Source: Candidatus Gastranaerophilales bacterium (GTDB lineage Bacteria > Cyanobacteriota > Vampirovibrionia > Gastranaerophilales > Gastranaerophilaceae). Taken from it: a stretch of DNA of 64,000 nt. Position 1 is the stretch's first letter; each line of letters opens with the position of its first letter. The stretch spans positions 22,880 to 86,879 of the forward strand of contig CALVBU010000008.1 in NCBI GenBank assembly GCA_944325875.1, given 5' to 3'. Positions 55,431-64,000 of the stretch are shown piece after piece. The notes below the pieces were generated by a model. The model was not told the DNA's origin and did not search any database. It worked only from the letters and a program-made list of their open reading frames with translations. Position numbers and translations under genes: made by a program.

Positions 55431-56056
55431 TAATATTTTTTTGCGGTTGGAGTTTTGATAACAAACCGTTTGAAAGACTTAATTGCAGGGATTTTGATGT
55501 ATTGATGTTTTATGATTATAGAAATCATAATGTACCTATAGAAATACCCCAATATGAGGAATATTATCTTATAACCTGGTCTATGGGTGTTTATATTGCG
55601 TATATTTTGCGTGAATTTCTACCTAATTTTAAAGAAAAAATTGCAATTAATGGAACTCCATATCCAATTGATAACGAACTTGGTATCCCTGTTAGAACTT
55701 TTGATTTAACCCTAAAATATGTAGATACGGGACTCCAGGGGAAATTTCAGCGTAATTTGTTTAAAGTAGAAGCTGATTATGAAAAATATCTTTTAGCTCC
55801 TGTGTCCAGAGAAATTCCTGATCAGGCCGCGGAATTATTGGCACTAAAGGATTATATACAAAATTCAAATATTTCATATGAAAAATTTTATGACCGTGCT
55901 ATAATCAGCGATGTAGATAAAATTATTCCGACAAAAAATCAAATTAATTGTTGGAATGATAATGCCGAAATTGTAATGTTGGATAGCGGACATTTTCCGT
56001 TTTTCAGTTTTGAAAGTTGGGAAGATATTTTAAAATGCAGGCAAACCCAAAATTAG
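55388..56056 (+). CDS. bioG: Pimeloyl-ACP methyl ester esterase BioG
   Basis: A 222-residue alpha/beta hydrolase of the DUF452/BioG type: IIFFCGWSFDNKPFE at the start, the nucleophile Ser in TWSMGVYIAY, and late Asp and His (SDVDKIIPTKNQ; DSGHFPFF). It frees pimeloyl-ACP from its methyl ester, the step done by BioH in E. coli. It overlaps bioF by 43 nt and bioC by 22 nt, which supports the assignment. Confidence 0.88.
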   Translation: MQYNWLNKSNNKKLIIFFCGWSFDNKPFERLNCRDFDVLMFYDYRNHNVPIEIPQYEEYYLITWSMGVYIAYILREFLPNFKEKIAINGTPYPIDNELGIPVRTFDLTLKYVDTGLQGKFQRNLFKVEADYEKYLLAPVSREIPDQAAELLALKDYIQNSNISYEKFYDRAIISDVDKIIPTKNQINCWNDNAEIVMLDSGHFPFFSFESWEDILKCRQTQN

Positions 56057-56769
56057 TTAAAAATCAGTTTAAGAAAAGTTTGGATAAGTATGAGGAAAAT
56101 GCTCTTGTCCAATCAATTATGGCTGAAAAATTAATAGAGAGTCTGCCTTTGACTGATTTTCAAAATGTATTGGAGCTAGGTTGCGGAACCGGACTTTTGA
56201 CGAAGAAGTTAGTATCCTGTATTAACTATAAAAAGTATTATGCAAATGATATTGTTGAAAAATCAAAGATGTATCTTGATAAAATTTTAAAAGATTATAC
56301 TTTTTTAGCAGGGAATGCTCAACGCTTGCAGGTAAATTGCAGATTTAATTTAATAATTTCAAATGCAATGTTTCAGTGGTTTTCTAATTTAGAAAAGGTT
56401 TTGGAATATTATAAAAGTTTGTTAGCTAAAGATGGAATTATTGCCTTTTCTACTTTTTCGCCTGAAAATTATAAGGAAATTAAAGAACTAACAGGTTTAG
56501 CTCTTGAATATAAGACCGTGGATGAGATAAAAGAAATTCTGGGTAAAAATTATGAGCTAAAAACTATTGAAAACTTTGACTATACAATGCGTTTCAATAA
56601 TCCGCTTGAAATTCTTGCGCATATGAAACATACCGGTGTAAATGCGCTTACGACAAAACATTTGGGCATAAAAGAAGTCAAAGCTTTTTGTGATAAGTAT
56701 AAAACTACTTATCCTGACTTAACTTTGACTTATTCTCCAATTATTGTTGTTGCAAAATCTAAACAGTAG
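56035..56769 (+). CDS. bioC: Malonyl-ACP O-methyltransferase BioC
   Basis: A 244-residue SAM-dependent methyltransferase: VLELGCGTGLLTKKL (motif I), ISNAMFQWFSNLEKVL and the family ending HMKHTGVNALTT. It methylates malonyl-ACP to start pimeloyl synthesis. The ATG at 56035 lies inside bioG. bioA, bioD and bioB are not in the window. The 3' end overlaps a convergent hypothetical gene by 11 nt. Confidence 0.9.
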   Translation: MQANPKLVKNQFKKSLDKYEENALVQSIMAEKLIESLPLTDFQNVLELGCGTGLLTKKLVSCINYKKYYANDIVEKSKMYLDKILKDYTFLAGNAQRLQVNCRFNLIISNAMFQWFSNLEKVLEYYKSLLAKDGIIAFSTFSPENYKEIKELTGLALEYKTVDEIKEILGKNYELKTIENFDYTMRFNNPLEILAHMKHTGVNALTTKHLGIKEVKAFCDKYKTTYPDLTLTYSPIIVVAKSKQ

Positions 56770-57172
56770 CTTTTTTTAGTTTTTCAATTACATTTTTAGG
56801 GAATGTTAGTAAGGAAACAGTTTTTTTCTTGACAAGTTGGTTATCGTTAATATTTTGAGCGATAAAACTTGCTAACTCTTGGCTATTGTTTACAAGTTTT
56901 TTTAAGCTTTTGTAAAATGGTTTTTTATAAGATACCACATTTCCTAACGTATCGACATTAAGTTCTGATTTCCCAAATCTAAAACTAGCCCCTTTGCCTA
57001 GCGTTCTTAAATCTTTAAATGATCCGTTAGGTGTTTCGAGTGTTGTAATAATGAATTCATCATTTTTATTACGTGTTGAAATATTTGAAAATATATATTT
57101 TAAATTGTGTTTATCTACTTTATTTATAGAGTTTGAGCTATAAAATAGACTTGTGATTTTATTTATATTCAT
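56759..57172 (-). CDS. Hypothetical protein, 137 aa
   Basis: An unrecognised 137-residue basic protein without signal or membrane segment. The middle (FRFGKSELNVDTLGNVVSYKKPFY) looks beta-rich. RBS AGAGGC precedes the ATG. It lies 17 nt after the secreted gene at 57189-57788 on the same strand, so the two may be co-transcribed. Its end overlaps bioC. Confidence 0.65.
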   Translation of the reverse strand: MNINKITSLFYSSNSINKVDKHNLKYIFSNISTRNKNDEFIITTLETPNGSFKDLRTLGKGASFRFGKSELNVDTLGNVVSYKKPFYKSLKKLVNNSQELASFIAQNINDNQLVKKKTVSLLTFPKNVIEKLKKATV

Positions 57173-57188
57173 TTTGCCTCTATTGATT

Positions 57189-57788
57189 TTACCAATTTGT
57201 TCTTGTCAAAATTAATTTAGCTTTAGCGTCAAACATTTTATCTTTGTACCAAACGCCTTTAAATTCTCCATCAGGTTTGTACACATATTGCAAATCCTTT
57301 GAAACGAAATATATTGCACCAGCTAGTCTTCCGCTTGAGCGATATTGCTTAGAAAAATATGGGTAATTAGGATAGTTTTCAGATATTTCATCAACATATC
57401 TTAAAGTTCCTAGCCCATTATAATAAAATATTTGTTTAGGATTGTTTTTGTATTTAATTGCATACATATAAAGCAAATTCTTATGATAAAAAGTGCAAAA
57501 CTCTGCATCTTTTGTTTCTGTAACATTATTTTTCATAAGAACATAATTTAGTTTAAAATTCTTATCTTTCAAATATTCTTTATACTTTGTTCTAAATTCT
57601 TTTCTAGCGTAGTTAACTTCTTCATTTTCACCAAAAAGAATTCTTTGATAATTCCCAATTTCTTCATCACGCTGGATTTGGTTCATATTGACCCAGTCAA
57701 ACTCAACTCCGCCTGATAAAACATTATCTGCTGCAAATGATATATTTCCTACTAAAATGATTCCCAAAACTAACAAAAATTTTTTCAT
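57189..57788 (-). CDS. Secreted hypothetical protein
   Basis: A 199-residue protein with a signal peptide (KKFLLVLGIILVGNISFA). The mature part is rich in aromatic and charged residues and includes strand-turn units (YNGLGTLRYVDEI; YKPDGEFKGVWYKDKMF) that recall YwqK/MORN-like repeats, also present in the calpain-like protein. RBS AAAAAGGAG precedes the ATG. Probably periplasmic or surface. Confidence 0.7.
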   Translation of the reverse strand: MKKFLLVLGIILVGNISFAADNVLSGGVEFDWVNMNQIQRDEEIGNYQRILFGENEEVNYARKEFRTKYKEYLKDKNFKLNYVLMKNNVTETKDAEFCTFYHKNLLYMYAIKYKNNPKQIFYYNGLGTLRYVDEISENYPNYPYFSKQYRSSGRLAGAIYFVSKDLQYVYKPDGEFKGVWYKDKMFDAKAKLILTRTNW

Positions 57789-58069
57789 AATACTCCTTTT
57801 TTCTATAAATTATATCATCAAACTTTCGTTAGTAAAAATTTCTAAATTTTTAGTTTTTTATAACAACAAATGCTCATTCAGATAAAAAGAACAGAAAATT
57901 TATTAATAAGCGAAAAGTATTGCTATATAAGGGTTTTAAAAATCTTATATATAATTAATATAATTATGATTACTTGACACGGAATTACACTGATAGCAAT
58001 AGTTTTCGTTATTAATAGTTGAAATGTAACAAAAGTTTAATATTTCATCTAATGATAGTAGAAAATTTC

Positions 58070-58097
58070 TTGACTAAGAATATTGATGTATTACGAT
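58070..58097 (+). promoter_or_regulatory. Candidate rpoB promoter
   Basis: TTGACT (58070-58075) and TACGAT (58092-58097) with a 16-nt spacer; predicted start near 58104. A second TTGACA at 57974 has only a poor -10. The rest of the 510-nt gap from 57789 to this point holds nothing else I can support. Confidence 0.5.
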
Positions 58098-58103
58098 TAT
58101 AGA

Positions 58104-58299
58104 ACATGGTTAAATTAAAGTCGGGTGTACTATGCCTAAAAACAGAAATACCCGAATAAATATAAAGATTTATCAGCCTGGTTGGGCAAAGGGATGATCC
58201 CACAAGGCACCAATAACAGAGGCAGATAAAAGGTTAACAGCCTTAAGTTAGAAAAATATTTTTATGTAGTACGTACACCATTATTTATGAGGTGAATTG
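58104..58299 (+). promoter_or_regulatory. Structured 5' leader of the rpoB operon
   Basis: About 196 nt precede the rpoB ATG. The RNA can form TCGGGT...ACCCGA (58121-58154) and a nested fold GCCT[TTGG-GC-GGGATGATCCC-GC-A-CCAA]AGGC (about 58167-58223). GC content is higher than the flanks. A 21-codon ORF (MPKNRNTRINIKIYQPGWAKG, 58132-58197) spans the first part but has no clear RBS. Feedback control of RNA polymerase synthesis is an inference. Confidence 0.45.
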
Positions 58300-61200
58300 A
58301 TGTCTAAGACAAAATATGCTAAAAGAGTAACACCAATGGGTATTCCTCATACTCGTTTGGATGATTTACCAGATCTTATTGAAGTGCAAAAAAAATCTTT
58401 TGAGTGGTTCTTAAAAGAAGGGTTGAAAGAAGAATTGCTATCTTTCTCACCTATTAAAGATTACACAGGAAGATTAGAATTACACTTCTTACCAAACTAT
58501 ACTTTCGACAACGCAAAATATACCGTTGAAGAAGCAAGAATTCATGACGCAACTTATGCAAAACAATTGCGTGTAATGATCAGATTAGTAAACCGTGATA
58601 GCGGTGAAATTAAGGAACAGGAAGTATATATCGGTGATATTCCTACAATGACCGATAAAGGTACATTCATTGTAAACGGTGCAGAACGTGTAATCGTTTC
58701 TCAAATTGTACGTTCTCCAGGCGTATATTTCAAACGTGAAGTATCTCCGGCTGGAAAACGTTTATACAATGCAACAATGATTCCAAACCGCGGTGCTTGG
58801 TTAAAAATCGAAACAGATTCTAACGATTTAATTTACGTTAAGATTGATAAAAACAGAAAAATCCTTGCTACAACATTATTGAAAGCAATGGGTATTACAG
58901 TTTCAGAAATGGAATCTTTATTCACTCACTTTGAATTCTTAAAGAAAACATTGGATAAAGATACAGCAGAAACTACAGATGATGCATTAATTGAAGTATA
59001 TAAAAAATTAAGACCGGGCGATCCTGCTTCTCCGCAAGGTGGAAGACAAATCTTGGAAGCTCGTTTCTTTGATGAAAAGAAATATGATATCGGTCGTGTA
59101 GGTCGTTATAAATTAAATAAAAAATTGAACTTGAATATTCCTAAAAACCAAAGAACATTAACAGTTCAAGATATCGTAGCTTCAATTGAATACTTAATCA
59201 ATTTAACATACGATGAAGGAACAGTTGATGATATCGACCATTTAGGAAACAGAAGAATCAGATCAGTTGGTGAATTGTTACAAAACCAATTCAGAGTTGG
59301 TCTTTCAAGAATCGAAAGAATCGTTAAAGAAAGAATGACTCTTCAAGATTCTGAAACTTTAACTCCATTGAACTTATTGAACACTAAACCTTTAGTTGCT
59401 TCATTAAAAGAATTCTTTGGATCATCTCAGTTATCACAATTTATGGACCAAACAAACCCACTTGCTGAATTAACTCACAAAAGACGTATTTCAGCTCTTG
59501 GACCTGGCGGTTTGATGAGAGAACGTGCAGGATTTGCTGTTCGTGATATTCACCCTTCTCACTATGGACGTATTTGTCCTATTGAAACTCCAGAAGGTCC
59601 TAACGCAGGTTTGATCGGTTCATTAGCTACTCACGCTAAAGTAAATGATTACGGTTTTGTAGAAACTCCATTCTTCGTAGTAAAAGATGGTGTTGTTACA
59701 GATGAAGTTCATTACTTAACAGCAGATGAAGATGAAAACTTCCGTGTAGCTCCTGCAGACGTTCAATTGAATGATGATAATACATTCAAAGATGAATATG
59801 TACCTATCCGTTATCGTTCAGAATTCACAATGGGCGAATCTAAGAAAGTTGACTACATCGGTGTATCTCCAATTCAGGTGATTTCAGTAGCGACTTCATT
59901 GATTCCATTTATTGAACACGATGACGCAAACCGTGCATTGATGGGTTCAAACATGCAACGTCAAGCAGTACCTCTTTTAATTACTCAAAGACCGGTAGTA
60001 GGTACAGGTTTGGAAGCAAGAGCTGCAAAAGACTCTGGTATGGTAGCAGTTGCAAGTGTGGATGGTACTGTAACAAGAGTTACCGGTGAAGAAATTATAA
60101 TTACAGACCAACAAGGAAAACCACATTTACATCAATTGATCAAATACTTGAGATCAAACCAAGATACTTGTATTAACCAACGTCCGATTGTTCACGAAGG
60201 AGATAAGGTTAACGCAGGTGATGTAATTGCTGATGGTGCATCTACAAATTGCGGAGAGCTTTCATTAGGTAAAAACGTTTTAGTAGCGTATATGCCTTGG
60301 GAAGGATATAACTTCGAAGATGCGATCTTGTTATCAGAAAGATGCGTACATGATGATATCTTTACATCAGTTCACATTGAAAAATTAGAAATAGATGCTC
60401 GTCAAACAAAACTTGGACCTGAAGAAATTACTCGTGAAATTCCGAATGTTTCAGAAGATGCATTGAGACACTTGGATGAACGTGGTATTGTTCGTATCGG
60501 TGCTAGAGTTTATGCTGACGATATCTTGGTAGGTAAAGTTACACCTAAGGGTGAATCTGAACATCCGCCAGAAGAAAAACTTTTACGTGCAATCTTCGCT
60601 GAAAAAGCAAGAGATGTAAAAGATAACTCTCTAAGAGTTCCTCACGGCGAAGGTGGTAGAGTACTTGACGTTAAAGTATTTGACAGAGAAAAAGGTGATG
60701 AATTACCTCCAGGAGCAAATACAGTAATTAGAGTTTACATTGCTCAAAAACGTAAAGTATCTGTAGGTGATAAACTTTCAGGACGTCACGGTAACAAAGG
60801 TATCGTATCAAGAATTCTTCCAAAAGAAGATATGCCATTCTTACCAGATGGAACTCCTGTAGATATCGTATTGAACCCACTAGGTGTACCTTCACGTATG
60901 AACGTAGGTCAAACTTATGAATTGTTGTTAGGTTTGGCTGCATACTTAACAGGTAATTACTATGAAGCACCTTCTTTCGACGAAAGATATGGTGACAATA
61001 AATCAGAAATCGCAACAAAAGCTGAATTAATCAAAGGTATTAAAGAATCTGGTTGCGATTGGGTTACTGAAGACGGTAAGGTAAGATTGATTGATGGTAG
61101 AACTGGTGAACCGTTTGATGAACCGGTTGCAGTAGGTCTTTCTTATATCTTGAAACTTGTTCACCTTGTTGATGATAAAATTCACGCAAGATCTACAGGT

Positions 61201-61617
61201 CCTTACTCATTAGTTACACAACAACCTTTAGGCGGTAAAGCTCAGTTCGGCGGACAAAGATTCGGTGAAATGGAAGTTTGGGCTTTGGAAGCTTATGGTG
61301 CAGCTTATACATTACAGGAAATGTTAACAATCAAATCCGATGATGTAAACGGACGTAACAGAGCTTACGAAGCAATCGTTAAAGGTGATAATATTCCAAG
61401 ACCAGGTATCCCTGAATCATTCAAGGTACTTGTAAGAGAATTACAGTCAATTGGTCTTGATATTACGGTAGCGAAGAAAGACGGTGCCGAAGTTGATTTG
61501 ATGACAGATATGGACGATTTGAGAAAATCAGCTCCAAAAAGAACTTTGTCAGATATTGACTCAGAACTTTTAAACATCAACTTCTTTGAAACACCGACTA
61601 CATTCGGAGACCTATAG
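58300..61617 (+). CDS. rpoB: RNA polymerase beta subunit
   Basis: A 1105-residue beta subunit, close to the cyanobacterial length. It has [15 protein letters not shown], the rifampicin-region segment [42 protein letters not shown], and [16 protein letters not shown] [21 protein letters not shown] near the end. GAGGTGAATT fixes the ATG at 58300. Ribosomal protein genes rplKAJL do not precede it; instead it has its own leader. Confidence 0.98.
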   Translation: MSKTKYAKRVTPMGIPHTRLDDLPDLIEVQKKSFEWFLKEGLKEELLSFSPIKDYTGRLELHFLPNYTFDNAKYTVEEARIHDATYAKQLRVMIRLVNRDSGEIKEQEVYIGDIPTMTDKGTFIVNGAERVIVSQIVRSPGVYFKREVSPAGKRLYNATMIPNRGAWLKIETDSNDLIYVKIDKNRKILATTLLKAMGITVSEMESLFTHFEFLKKTLDKDTAETTDDALIEVYKKLRPGDPASPQGGRQILEARFFDEKKYDIGRVGRYKLNKKLNLNIPKNQRTLTVQDIVASIEYLINLTYDEGTVDDIDHLGNRRIRSVGELLQNQFRVGLSRIERIVKERMTLQDSETLTPLNLLNTKPLVASLKEFFGSSQLSQFMDQTNPLAELTHKRRISALGPGGLMRERAGFAVRDIHPSHYGRICPIETPEGPNAGLIGSLATHAKVNDYGFVETPFFVVKDGVVTDEVHYLTADEDENFRVAPADVQLNDDNTFKDEYVPIRYRSEFTMGESKKVDYIGVSPIQVISVATSLIPFIEHDDANRALMGSNMQRQAVPLLITQRPVVGTGLEARAAKDSGMVAVASVDGTVTRVTGEEIIITDQQGKPHLHQLIKYLRSNQDTCINQRPIVHEGDKVNAGDVIADGASTNCGELSLGKNVLVAYMPWEGYNFEDAILLSERCVHDDIFTSVHIEKLEIDARQTKLGPEEITREIPNVSEDALRHLDERGIVRIGARVYADDILVGKVTPKGESEHPPEEKLLRAIFAEKARDVKDNSLRVPHGEGGRVLDVKVFDREKGDELPPGANTVIRVYIAQKRKVSVGDKLSGRHGNKGIVSRILPKEDMPFLPDGTPVDIVLNPLGVPSRMNVGQTYELLLGLAAYLTGNYYEAPSFDERYGDNKSEIATKAELIKGIKESGCDWVTEDGKVRLIDGRTGEPFDEPVAVGLSYILKLVHLVDDKIHARSTGPYSLVTQQPLGGKAQFGGQRFGEMEVWALEAYGAAYTLQEMLTIKSDDVNGRNRAYEAIVKGDNIPRPGIPESFKVLVRELQSIGLDITVAKKDGAEVDLMTDMDDLRKSAPKRTLSDIDSELLNINFFETPTTFGDL

Positions 61618-61632
61618 TAAGCAAATAATTAA

Positions 61633-61652
61633 GCGGGAGATTATTCTCCCGC
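61633..61652 (+). other. Intercistronic hairpin between rpoB and rpoC1
   Basis: GCGGGAGA-TTAT-TCTCCCGC is a perfect 8-bp stem with no T run, so it is likelier a processing or stability element than a terminator. GGAG of the rpoC1 RBS lies just after it. Confidence 0.7.
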
Positions 61653-61673
61653 AAATAAAAGGAGAAAACTTAA

Positions 61674-63386
61674 ATGTCAACAAGTATTGATTATTTTGAC
61701 TATATACGAATTAGTATTGCGTCACCTGAAAGGATTTTAAAATGGTCCTACGGTGAAGTTACTAAGCCGGAAACTATTAACTACCGTACATTAAAACCTG
61801 AAAGAGACGGCTTGTTCTGTGAAAGAATTTTCGGGCCATCAAAAGACTGGGAATGTTATTGCGGTAAATATAAAAGAGTAAGACACAAAGGTATCATCTG
61901 CGAACGTTGTGGTGTTGAAGTTACCGATTCAAAAGTAAGACGTCAGAGAATGGGCCATATTAAATTGGCGGCTCCTGTATCTCACATTTGGTTCTTGAAA
62001 GGTATTCCTTCATACTTAGGTTTGCTACTTGATATGACTTTGAAAGATTTGGAACAGGTAATCTACTTCAACAATTATGTTGTAGTTGATCCTGGAGACA
62101 GTGATTTCAAAAAATTACAATTATTAGGCGAAGAAGAATATGAAGATTATATGGCAGAGCACGAAGACTCTACATTAAGAGTAAGTATTGGTGCAGAAGC
62201 TATTAAAGAACTTCTTGGCGAACTTGATATTAAACAAATGGCAGAAGAAATGAGAGCTGAGTTAGCTGGAAATGTTACTTCAGTTCAAAGAAAATCTAAA
62301 TTAATCAAAAGATTAAGATTATTAGATTCATTGATTTCTTCAGAAACAGATCCTACTTGGATGATTATGGATGTATTGCCTGTAACTCCTCCAGATTTGA
62401 GACCAATGGTTCAATTAGACGGTGGACGTTTTGCAACATCAGATTTGAACGATTTATACAGACGTGTTATTAACAGAAACAACCGTTTACAAAGATTATT
62501 AGAAATGGGCGCTCCTGAAATTATCGTAAGAAACGAAAAACGTATGCTTCAGGAAGCAGTAGATGCTCTAATTGATAACGGAAGACGCGGAAGAACCGTT
62601 GTTGGTCCTAACAACAGAGCCTTAAAATCATTGTCTAATATCATCGAAGGTAAACAAGGTCGTTTCCGTCAAAACTTACTTGGTAAACGTGTTGACTACT
62701 CAGGTCGTTCAGTTATCGTAGTAGGTCCGCAATTGAGCTTGAATCAGTGCGGTTTGCCAAAAGAAATGGCAATTGAATTGTTTAAACCATTCGTAGTTAA
62801 TAAATTAATTGAAAGAGGATACGTTCAAAATATTAAATCAGCTAAAAAGAAAATTGAACGTTCTGAAGCAATTGTATGGGATATATTAGAAGAAGTAATC
62901 GACGGACACCCTGTATTACTTAACCGTGCACCAACCTTGCACAGATTAGGTATCCAAGCATTTGAACCAAAATTGGTTGAAGGTCGTGCTATTCAGCTTC
63001 ACCCATTGGTATGTACAGCATTCAACGCTGACTTCGATGGTGACCAGATGGCTGTTCACGTTCCTCTATCAATTGAAGCTCAAACAGAAGCTAGAATGTT
63101 GATGTTAGCAACAAATAACATCCTTGCTCCTGCTACAGGTAAACCAATTATCACACCTTCTCAGGATATGGTATTGGGTATGTATTACCTAACTATCTTG
63201 AAAAATGAAGATTCAGAACCGAAAGGTTACTTCTACAGCTTCCAAGATGCAATTTCAGCTCTTGAAGTTGGTGTAATTGATTTACATGACAAGATTATCG
63301 TTAGAGACGAACATGGTAAGAGATTTGAAACTACTGTTGGTAGAATCATCTTTAACGAAACTGTTAGAAAAGCAATTGCAAGCTAA
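61674..63386 (+). CDS. rpoC1: RNA polymerase gamma subunit (beta-prime N-terminal part)
   Basis: A 570-residue protein equal to the N-terminal part of beta-prime: zinc-binding [36 protein letters not shown], and the catalytic [15 protein letters not shown] that holds Mg2+. It ends where cyanobacterial gamma ends, and the beta-prime C-terminal part is a separate gene. This split is a marker of the cyanobacterial lineage and of chloroplasts. Confidence 0.97.
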   Translation: MSTSIDYFDYIRISIASPERILKWSYGEVTKPETINYRTLKPERDGLFCERIFGPSKDWECYCGKYKRVRHKGIICERCGVEVTDSKVRRQRMGHIKLAAPVSHIWFLKGIPSYLGLLLDMTLKDLEQVIYFNNYVVVDPGDSDFKKLQLLGEEEYEDYMAEHEDSTLRVSIGAEAIKELLGELDIKQMAEEMRAELAGNVTSVQRKSKLIKRLRLLDSLISSETDPTWMIMDVLPVTPPDLRPMVQLDGGRFATSDLNDLYRRVINRNNRLQRLLEMGAPEIIVRNEKRMLQEAVDALIDNGRRGRTVVGPNNRALKSLSNIIEGKQGRFRQNLLGKRVDYSGRSVIVVGPQLSLNQCGLPKEMAIELFKPFVVNKLIERGYVQNIKSAKKKIERSEAIVWDILEEVIDGHPVLLNRAPTLHRLGIQAFEPKLVEGRAIQLHPLVCTAFNADFDGDQMAVHVPLSIEAQTEARMLMLATNNILAPATGKPIITPSQDMVLGMYYLTILKNEDSEPKGYFYSFQDAISALEVGVIDLHDKIIVRDEHGKRFETTVGRIIFNETVRKAIAS

Positions 63387-63399
63387 GTTTGTAGAAAAT

Positions 63400-63421
63400 G
63401 CGGTTTGCTATCGCAAACCGC
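63400..63421 (+). other. Intercistronic hairpin between rpoC1 and rpoC2
   Basis: GCGGTTTGC-TATC-GCAAACCGC is a perfect 9-bp stem without a T run, in the same place and with the same design as the rpoB-rpoC1 hairpin. Confidence 0.7.
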
Positions 63422-63476
63422 TTAATACAAAACTTTTGATAACGAAATTTACAAAATAAATTGAGGAAATAATAGA

Positions 63477-64000
63477 ATGGAAACAACTTATTCAAATTCA
63501 AAACATAAAACGCTTGATTTCATTAACAAAAAAATGGATAAAGGTGCTTTAAAATCATTTTTATCTCAAATGTATTTGGAATTCGGCGGAGCTATCACAG
63601 CAGAAGTTGCTAACAGCTTAAAAAACCTCGGTTACAAATATGCGACTAAATCAGGTACTACGATTTCAATTGCAGATTTGCAGGTTCCGGCTGTAAAAAA
63701 ACAACTTCTAGAAGATGCTGAAAAAGAAATTGAAAAATCAACAACAAGATATTTAAAAGGGGAAATTACTGAAGTAGAAAGATATACAAAGGTAATTGAT
63801 ACTTGGTCAGAAACTACAGCTAAATTAACATCAAGCGTAGTTGATAACTTTGACAGATTAAACCCAGTTTATATGATGGCTTTCTCCGGAGCGAGAGGTA
63901 ACTTGTCACAGGTATCTCAGTTGGTTGGTATGCGTGGTTTGATGGCTGACGCACAAGGTCAAATCATCGACTTGCCTATTAAATCAAACTTTAAAGAAGG
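63477..64000 (+). CDS. rpoC2: RNA polymerase beta-prime subunit (C-terminal part), cut by window edge
   Basis: The frame starts at ATG 63477 (RBS TTGAGGAAA) and is still open at the right edge after 174 codons. It shows [44 protein letters not shown], cut here in meaning at its core SGARGN and [10 protein letters not shown], the bridge-helix/trigger-loop entry of beta-prime. It follows rpoC1 by 90 nt. Together the two genes supply the full beta-prime chain. Confidence 0.95.
   Translation, partial: METTYSNSKHKTLDFINKKMDKGALKSFLSQMYLEFGGAITAEVANSLKNLGYKYATKSGTTISIADLQVPAVKKQLLEDAEKEIEKSTTRYLKGEITEVERYTKVIDTWSETTAKLTSSVVDNFDRLNPVYMMAFSGARGNLSQVSQLVGMRGLMADAQGQIIDLPIKSNFKE

Noticed and set aside
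57789..58069. Extra small genes in the gap before rpoB
   Set aside because: No ORF with an RBS or codon bias was found in this part; only AT-rich DNA and weak promoter-like boxes.

Overview
The window is AT-rich bacterial chromosome, most likely from a non-photosynthetic relative of Cyanobacteria (Melainabacteria/Vampirovibrionia, for example a gut Gastranaerophilales). The main evidence is the split RNA polymerase beta-prime gene (rpoB, then rpoC1, then rpoC2), a hallmark of the cyanobacterial lineage. Supporting evidence is many prepilin-like proteins with an FTLAEVLIT N-terminus, an ADP-forming acyl-CoA synthetase suited to fermentation, and no photosynthesis genes. I saw no tRNA, rRNA, CRISPR array, insertion sequence or prophage.

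Layout. 1-3.2 kb: end of an acyl-CoA synthetase, two lineage-type hypotheticals, then a prepilin behind a long leader RNA with a G11 tract. 3.2-8.6 kb (minus strand): an FtsL-like protein, rsmH, two small paralogs, a calpain-like protease and gltX. 8.7-13.8 kb (plus): secreted and envelope proteins, an FtsB/DivIC-like protein, a TPR protein, an HExxH protein and a Ctp protease, followed by a candidate orphan small RNA. 13.9-25 kb: cdd, a radical SAM protein, folP, uvrA, small membrane proteins and a pair of secreted paralogs. 25-30 kb: a prepilin with a divergent HTH regulator, tsf/rpsB, a second G11-leader prepilin and ahcY. 30.3-34.6 kb: a 1434-residue GH13-type enzyme. 34.7-43.4 kb: maf, a U32-like protein, two more prepilin/HTH pairs, secA and ychF. 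43.5-54 kb: a SEC-C protein, a degenerate matrixin-like protein, a DAACS symporter, queF, yraN, recF, pilT, lysS and a sixth prepilin. 54.3-56.8 kb: a compact bioF-bioG-bioC operon. 57-64 kb: two hypotheticals, a structured leader, then rpoB-rpoC1-rpoC2 (cut by the window edge).

The strongest unexplained signal is a pair of about 207-nt leaders (2137-2346 and 27944-28149) in front of two prepilin genes. Each has its own promoter, a 16-codon ORF with an 11-G tract, a nearly identical 60-nt block and a terminal hairpin with compensatory changes. Each also has a CCTCCG segment able to pair with the prepilin ribosome-binding site. Only the reading frame reached by a -1 shift (or one extra G) at the G tract runs through the CCTCCG segment, and in that frame the differences between copies are conservative. 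This suggests a slippage- or phase-variation-gated translational switch. Three other prepilins each face a divergent XRE-type regulator across a palindrome, so pilin paralogs here seem to be switched one by one; pilT lies in the same window.

A second pattern is leaderless expression. Several genes have an extended -10 (TGn + TANNNT-like) ending exactly 7 nt before the start codon (rsmH, 8738, 14650, folP, uvrA), with others at 8 nt. Start codons below were moved from the longest ORF where an RBS, promoter or signal peptide supports it.
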